From positions 1 to 8,909 of the forward strand of contig JAOPZD010000397.1 in the NCBI GenBank assembly GCA_025964295.1: a stretch of DNA of 8,909 nucleotides, given 5' to 3'. Positions 6,060 to 8,909 of the stretch are shown here, one piece after another (within the stretch, counting starts at the first letter, position 1; each line of letters starts with the position of its first letter). The position numbers and the translations under genes were made by a program. This DNA is from Conexibacter sp. Its GTDB lineage: Bacteria; Actinomycetota; Thermoleophilia; Solirubrobacterales; Solirubrobacteraceae. The notes beneath the pieces are model-generated. The model saw only the letters and a program-made list of their open reading frames with translations. It searched no databases and had not been told where the DNA came from.

Positions 6060-7034
6060 GTGCCCACCTTCTGCCGCCACAACCGGCTCGTCGAGAACTG
6101 CCCGATCTGCTCCAAGAAGGAGCGGGTTTCGAGCCCGACGCGCTCGGTCGCGCGGCGCCCCTCCCGGCCTGAGGGGTCCGGCGTCGTGCGCGCGCCCCGG
6201 AAGTCCACGACGTCCGGGATGACCGTGCGCCGCGTGCAGCGCGCGCCCGACGACGGCTACGAGAACGACATCGTCCCGGGCCTGCGCTCGAGCGTCGACG
6301 CGGGGCGGCTGGCCGACGAGCTGGCCTTCAGCGCCGCGCGGCTGCGCCAGCTCTCCGAGGCGCCTCCCGGGCTCTACGCGGAGGTCGCCGGATCCGGGGA
6401 CCGCGAGGAGGGCGCCTGGCTGACGTTCCTGATCGCGTTCCTGTCGCCGCTGGCCGGCGAGGACCCGTGGGCGGGCATCGCCTCGGCGCGGACGACCTGG
6501 GCCTCGGGCGAGCTGCCCGACCTGGAAGGTGTCGCGGTCGGTCCGCGCACCGCCTACGACGCCCGCCGCGGCACCGCCGCGCTGGTCGCCTACCGCGCCT
6601 GGGCTGAGCGGCTCGGCGGGCAGATCCCGGCGCTGTTCGGCGAGGAGTCCTGGACGCTGCAGCACCGCTATGACCGCGCGTTCGAGCGGCTCGGCCTGCC
6701 GGGCTTCGGGCGCCCGCAGCGGATGGAGTTCCTGGTCCTCACCCACCACCTCGGGCTCGTCGAGCTCGACCCGTGGACGATGCACCTCAGCGCGGCGTCG
6801 CCGACCGATCCGGTCGGGCTGGCCGCCAAGCGCATCCTCGGCATCGGCGATCCGGTGCTGCTGCAGCGCCGCCAGCGCGAGCTCGCGCACGGCGTCGACG
6901 TGCCCGTGGAGTCGCTGGACCTGGCGCTGTACAACTGGGCCGCGCCCGTGGACAACGAGCGCTACGCGGCCGGCGCGACGGTCGACGTCGATGGCGCCGA
7001 GCGCGACCGGATCGCCCGGGCGCTGGGGCTGTAA
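6060..7034 (+). CDS. HhH DNA-glycosylase-fold-like protein with N-terminal Cys/His cluster
   Basis: This 324-residue protein has no firm family name. Residues 5-17 hold C-x-H-x6-C-x2-C (Cys5, His7, Cys14, Cys17), a likely zinc knuckle. A basic, Ser/Arg/Pro-rich linker runs to about residue 65, then a helical domain to the end. LPGFGR (213-218) looks like a helix-hairpin-helix turn. From there the sequence aligns without gaps to the E. coli endonuclease III core: Asp237 in ELDPW falls on the catalytic Asp138, while Pro219 falls on the catalytic Lys120. No C-terminal Fe-S cysteines exist. The later DPVGLAAKRILGIGDP and LDLALYNW segments remind me of the alpha-glutamyl/putrescinyl thymine pyrophosphorylase families, which share this fold and act in DNA base hypermodification; this is recollection, not a match I could test. 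GTG at 6060 is preferred over Met54 because it includes the Cys/His cluster and sits behind a -10 box. The lipoprotein gene follows after 3 bases. Confidence 0.6.
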   Translation: MPTFCRHNRLVENCPICSKKERVSSPTRSVARRPSRPEGSGVVRAPRKSTTSGMTVRRVQRAPDDGYENDIVPGLRSSVDAGRLADELAFSAARLRQLSEAPPGLYAEVAGSGDREEGAWLTFLIAFLSPLAGEDPWAGIASARTTWASGELPDLEGVAVGPRTAYDARRGTAALVAYRAWAERLGGQIPALFGEESWTLQHRYDRAFERLGLPGFGRPQRMEFLVLTHHLGLVELDPWTMHLSAASPTDPVGLAAKRILGIGDPVLLQRRQRELAHGVDVPVESLDLALYNWAAPVDNERYAAGATVDVDGAERDRIARALGL

Positions 7035-7037
7035 GCG

Positions 7038-7736
7038 GTGAGGCTGGGGCGCGCGGCGCTGGCCGCGCTCGTCGTCTGCGCCGGCGGCGTCGGTGCCAGC
7101 GGCTGCGGGTCGGGGTCGTCGAGCGCCGCGGTGACCTCGGCGCCGACGGTCTCGCTCTGGGTCAGCGCGACGGCAAAGGACTACCGCCAGGTCGGGGCGG
7201 GCGTGAAGCTCGCGCTGGCCGAGGCAGGCGGCCGCGCCGGCGCGTTCCGCGTCAACTACGCGGGTCGCCAGGTCTCCGACGACCCGGCGCGGGCGACGGC
7301 CGACGCGGTCGCCAACGCCCGCACGTCGCTGCAGGACGTGCAGGCCAGCGCGGTGCTGACGAACGTCGCGACGCCCCAGGCCGAGCCGGCGATCACGCTC
7401 CTCAACGAGGCGGGCATCCCGACGGTGGCGCTCGGCGACGACGCGCTGGCCGCCGCGGCCTGCAGCGCCCGCAGCGACATCTACCCGAGCGGCCGGCAGA
7501 CGGCGATCGTCGTCCGGGACGCCGCCGCTGCGACAATCCCGTCCTCGTTCCGGTCGTCGTTCTCCAGCGCCTTGCACTTCACGCCGACCGCCCCGGCCTG
7601 GCGTGCCTACGAGGGCGCGAAGGCCATCCTGGCCTCGCTCGCCGCGCCCGCCGTGGCCACCAGCGACTCCCCGCCGCGCCTGAACCGCGACGCGCTGGCC
7701 GCTGAGCTCGTGCGCGCGCACGGCGACTGCGCCTGA
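7038..7736 (+). CDS. Lipoprotein, shortened type I periplasmic-binding-protein-like
   Basis: The 232-residue product carries a lipoprotein signal: MRLGR, a hydrophobic core, then ASGC with Cys23 as the lipidation site, followed by a Gly/Ser linker. Residues 50-133 resemble lobe 1 of branched-chain amino-acid binding proteins (LivJ type): GVKLALAEAGG (55-65), DAVANAR (89-95), and LLNEAGIPTVALG (121-133). Residues 170-202 resemble the late segment of that family (FRSSF, then AWRAYEGAKAILASL). Members usually have 370-400 residues, so most of the second lobe seems missing, and classical closing of two lobes around a ligand is doubtful. It may be a degenerate binding protein or a repurposed envelope lipoprotein. 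The GTG start lies 3 bases after the preceding stop with no clear ribosome site, so translation is probably coupled to the HhH gene. No ABC transporter genes are nearby. Confidence 0.7.
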   Translation: MRLGRAALAALVVCAGGVGASGCGSGSSSAAVTSAPTVSLWVSATAKDYRQVGAGVKLALAEAGGRAGAFRVNYAGRQVSDDPARATADAVANARTSLQDVQASAVLTNVATPQAEPAITLLNEAGIPTVALGDDALAAAACSARSDIYPSGRQTAIVVRDAAAATIPSSFRSSFSSALHFTPTAPAWRAYEGAKAILASLAAPAVATSDSPPRLNRDALAAELVRAHGDCA

Positions 7737-7921
7737 GCGCGGCCCCCAGAACACCCCCGGCGTCCGAGGGCGGGCGGGAGCATCCCCAGAAACAGGCGCG
7801 GTTCTGGACGGATCCTGGACGTCATCCGGCGATGTTGGTCAGCGGACCTTCAGTGCTCAAGACGCTGATGCGGAGCGCGGGAATTTCGCTCTGAGCGACG
7901 TTCGGCGTGGCGATGCGCACA

Positions 7922-7971
7922 AGCGCTCCCTCCGTCGCCGGACAGGCTGATCCAGCAGCACCGGGAGCGCT
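7922..7971 (+). repeat. Nested inverted repeat, possible structured RNA
   Basis: agcgctccc (7922-7930) and gggagcgct (7963-7971) are perfect reverse complements across a 32-base interval. That interval can form two small hairpins, tccg/cgga (7931-7942) and gctg/cagc (7946-7956), giving a three-way-junction shape. I do not recognise the family. Intergenic position and nesting support structure; GC richness raises the chance of coincidence. Confidence 0.4.
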
Positions 7972-8074
7972 CCGGAACGGGGGTTGGGTTCGGCGCCGCG
8001 GGTCGCGATACCTCGTGGCGTCGCTCACCGATGGGCGACCGCCGTCACTCGGACAACTCACCGGTCGGTGGGGG

Positions 8075-8086
8075 GCGAGAAATCGC
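8075..8086 (+). repeat. Small hairpin with GAAA tetraloop upstream of sigma gene
   Basis: gcga and tcgc flank gaaa, which gives a 4-bp stem closed by a GNRA-type tetraloop in what would be the leader of the sigma-factor gene. The stem is short, so this is only suggestive. Confidence 0.25.
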
Positions 8087-8127
8087 GCGGCGCACCTAAG
8101 GACCCCGAACGACCACCCCCGCACCCC

Positions 8128-8132
8128 AAGGA
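8128..8132 (+). promoter_or_regulatory. Shine-Dalgarno of the sigma-factor gene
   Basis: aagga lies 6 bases before the ATG at 8139, a good distance, and decides this start. A second aagga occurs at 8098-8102 without a nearby start codon. Confidence 0.65.
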
Positions 8133-8138
8133 CGGGAC

Positions 8139-8909
8139 ATGGAGAACCTCGCGCCGCCCGAGCTGGATGCTCCGGTCCGGCTCACCCACGACCAAGCGCA
8201 GGAGCTGGTCCTGCGCACCGTCGCGACGCAGGCCGAGTCGCTGCTGCGCACGGCCTATCGGCACAGCCTCTGCGCCGACGACGCCCACGACGCCTACCAG
8301 CGCGGCATGGAGATCTTCCTGCGACGAGCGCGCACGCTCGATCCGGGCTCCGCCCACAAGTGGCTGCACGTCGTCGTCAAGCGCGAGGCGATGGAGGTCC
8401 GGCGCGGTCGCACCGACGCGATCGGCTACGAGGAGGTCGACCTCGACCGCCACGCCTCGCCCGTCGCCTCCTCGCCCGAGGAGCGGCTGCTCAGCGCCGA
8501 GCGGACGACGCGCGCCGCCGAGGCGCTGCGGCGCCTGAAGCCGCAGGAGCTGCGCGCCCTGTGGCTGAAGGCGCTCGGCCATTCCTACGCCGAGATCAGC
8601 GAGGCCACGGGGTACTCGGCGACGAAGGTGAACCGTTGCCTGACCGAGGGGCGCAAGAGCTTCCTCGAGCGCTTCGAGGGGATCGAGGCCGGCGTCGAAT
8701 GCCGGCGCTGGCAGCCCGTCCTGTCCGCGATGGTCGACGGCGAGGCGACCGCGGCCCAGATCACCGACGCGCGGCCGCACCTGCGCAACTGCCCGGCGTG
8801 CCGGGCGACGCTGCGCGGGCTCCATCGCTCGGGCAAGCCGCTGGCGGCGGTCCTGCCGGTCGGGCTCCTGGGCGCGGCGGGGAAGCTGAGCGGCCTGGTC
8901 GAGCGCGTG
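8139..8909 (+). CDS. ECF-type RNA polymerase sigma factor with zinc-finger (anti-sigma-like) domain, 3'-partial
   Basis: The frame is open from ATG 8139 to the window edge, giving 257 residues. Residues 28-90 look like sigma-70 region 2, with WLHVVVKREAMEVRR near 75-89. Residues 118-175 fit region 4, with a helix-turn-helix in LGHSYAEISEATGYSATKV (146-164). After this, where most ECF sigmas end, comes a putative zinc module: Cys188, then HLRNCPAC giving His214-x3-Cys218-x2-Cys221, the pattern of zinc-binding anti-sigma (zf-HC2) domains. The sequence turns hydrophobic at 236-248 (AAVLPVGLLGAAG), perhaps leading to a membrane segment beyond the window. The protein should direct RNA polymerase to a specific regulon, with the fused domain perhaps holding it inactive until a signal arrives. 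Fused sigma/zinc-finger proteins exist in actinobacterial ECF groups. No separate anti-sigma gene is visible in the window. Total length is unknown. Confidence 0.85.
   Translation, partial: MENLAPPELDAPVRLTHDQAQELVLRTVATQAESLLRTAYRHSLCADDAHDAYQRGMEIFLRRARTLDPGSAHKWLHVVVKREAMEVRRGRTDAIGYEEVDLDRHASPVASSPEERLLSAERTTRAAEALRRLKPQELRALWLKALGHSYAEISEATGYSATKVNRCLTEGRKSFLERFEGIEAGVECRRWQPVLSAMVDGEATAAQITDARPHLRNCPACRATLRGLHRSGKPLAAVLPVGLLGAAGKLSGLVERV

Larger units (their letters stand above)
7737..8138. other. Intergenic region of about 400 bases, no convincing gene
   Basis: I see no ORF here with a credible start and a recognisable product. The region holds a direct repeat ctggacg at 7804-7810 and 7815-7821 (period 11, one helical turn), a nested inverted repeat at 7922-7971, and a short hairpin at 8075-8086. 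No clear T-run terminator follows the lipoprotein gene. No confident -10/-35 pair for the sigma gene was found, so its promoter may be unusual or far upstream. The region could hold a long leader or a small RNA. Confidence 0.5.

Noticed and set aside
4973..6208. 411-residue minus-strand frame opposite the secreted hydrolase
   Set aside because: Shadow of a gene with signal peptide and catalytic motifs; it also runs through the terminator hairpin and the next promoter.
5994..7754. 586-residue minus-strand frame opposite the HhH and lipoprotein genes
   Set aside because: Low-complexity Arg/Gly/Ala composition, no recognisable domain, and it spans two well-supported plus-strand genes.
7738..7950. 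Plus-strand open stretch after the lipoprotein stop in another frame
   Set aside because: It has no start codon or ribosome site in the intergenic region and no recognisable product. A frameshifted extension of the lipoprotein is not supported, since that gene ends plausibly.
7922..7971. Integron attC-like site
   Set aside because: The outer arms do not carry the GTTRRRY/RYYYAAC core needed for attC, and no integrase or cassette structure is nearby.
7984..8538. 184-residue plus-strand frame overlapping the sigma gene
   Set aside because: It is out of frame with the sigma factor, which has clear region 2 and 4 motifs and a Shine-Dalgarno; the product is low-complexity Ser/Arg/Pro/Thr.
1..8909. 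tRNA, rRNA, CRISPR array, insertion sequence or phage genes
   Set aside because: No cloverleaf with a CCA end, no regularly spaced repeats, no transposase motifs and no terminal inverted repeats of IS type were found on reading either strand.

Overview
The window is high-GC DNA (roughly 70% or more by eye, nearly every third codon position G or C). All seven recognisable genes lie on the + strand. The style suggests an actinobacterium-like organism, possibly class Thermoleophilia (Solirubrobacter/Conexibacter-like): GC-rich codons, start codons placed directly behind a -10 box, Lys-rich secreted proteins, and an ECF sigma factor fused to a zinc-finger anti-sigma-like domain. The taxonomic call is inference; no rRNA or marker gene confirms it.

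Layout. (1) 1-1119: the 3' three quarters of gltD, the NADPH-binding small subunit of glutamate synthase, cut by the window edge. (2) 1301-2794: a Tat-exported FAD amine oxidase. A 20-bp tandem repeat lies in its promoter region. (3) 2869-4263 and 4260-4865: a two-gene unit of a flavin-containing monooxygenase and a TetR-family repressor, overlapping by 4 bases. (4) 5021-5971: a secreted Lys-rich protein with the two catalytic Glu signatures of a clan GH-A glycoside hydrolase, preceded by a structured leader and a real Shine-Dalgarno, and followed by a strong hairpin terminator. (5) 6060-7034 and 7038-7736: a protein with a helix-hairpin-helix DNA-glycosylase-like core and an N-terminal Cys/His cluster, followed after 3 bases by a shortened periplasmic-binding-protein-like lipoprotein. 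(6) 7737-8138: about 400 bases without a convincing gene but with nested inverted repeats. (7) 8139 to the right edge: an ECF-type sigma factor carrying a C-terminal HxxxCxxC zinc-finger domain, open at the window end.

Functionally this is a mixed region, not one pathway. Three of the genes are Rossmann-fold flavoenzymes (GltD, amine oxidase, FMO), but they sit in separate transcription units by the visible promoter and hairpin evidence. The most interesting points are: a repeated architecture in which a -10-like hexamer ends exactly 6 bases before the start codon of three genes, which predicts leaderless mRNAs; the HhH-glycosylase-like protein, which aligns without gaps to the endonuclease III core with the catalytic Asp kept and the catalytic Lys lost; and the sigma factor carrying its own anti-sigma-like zinc module.
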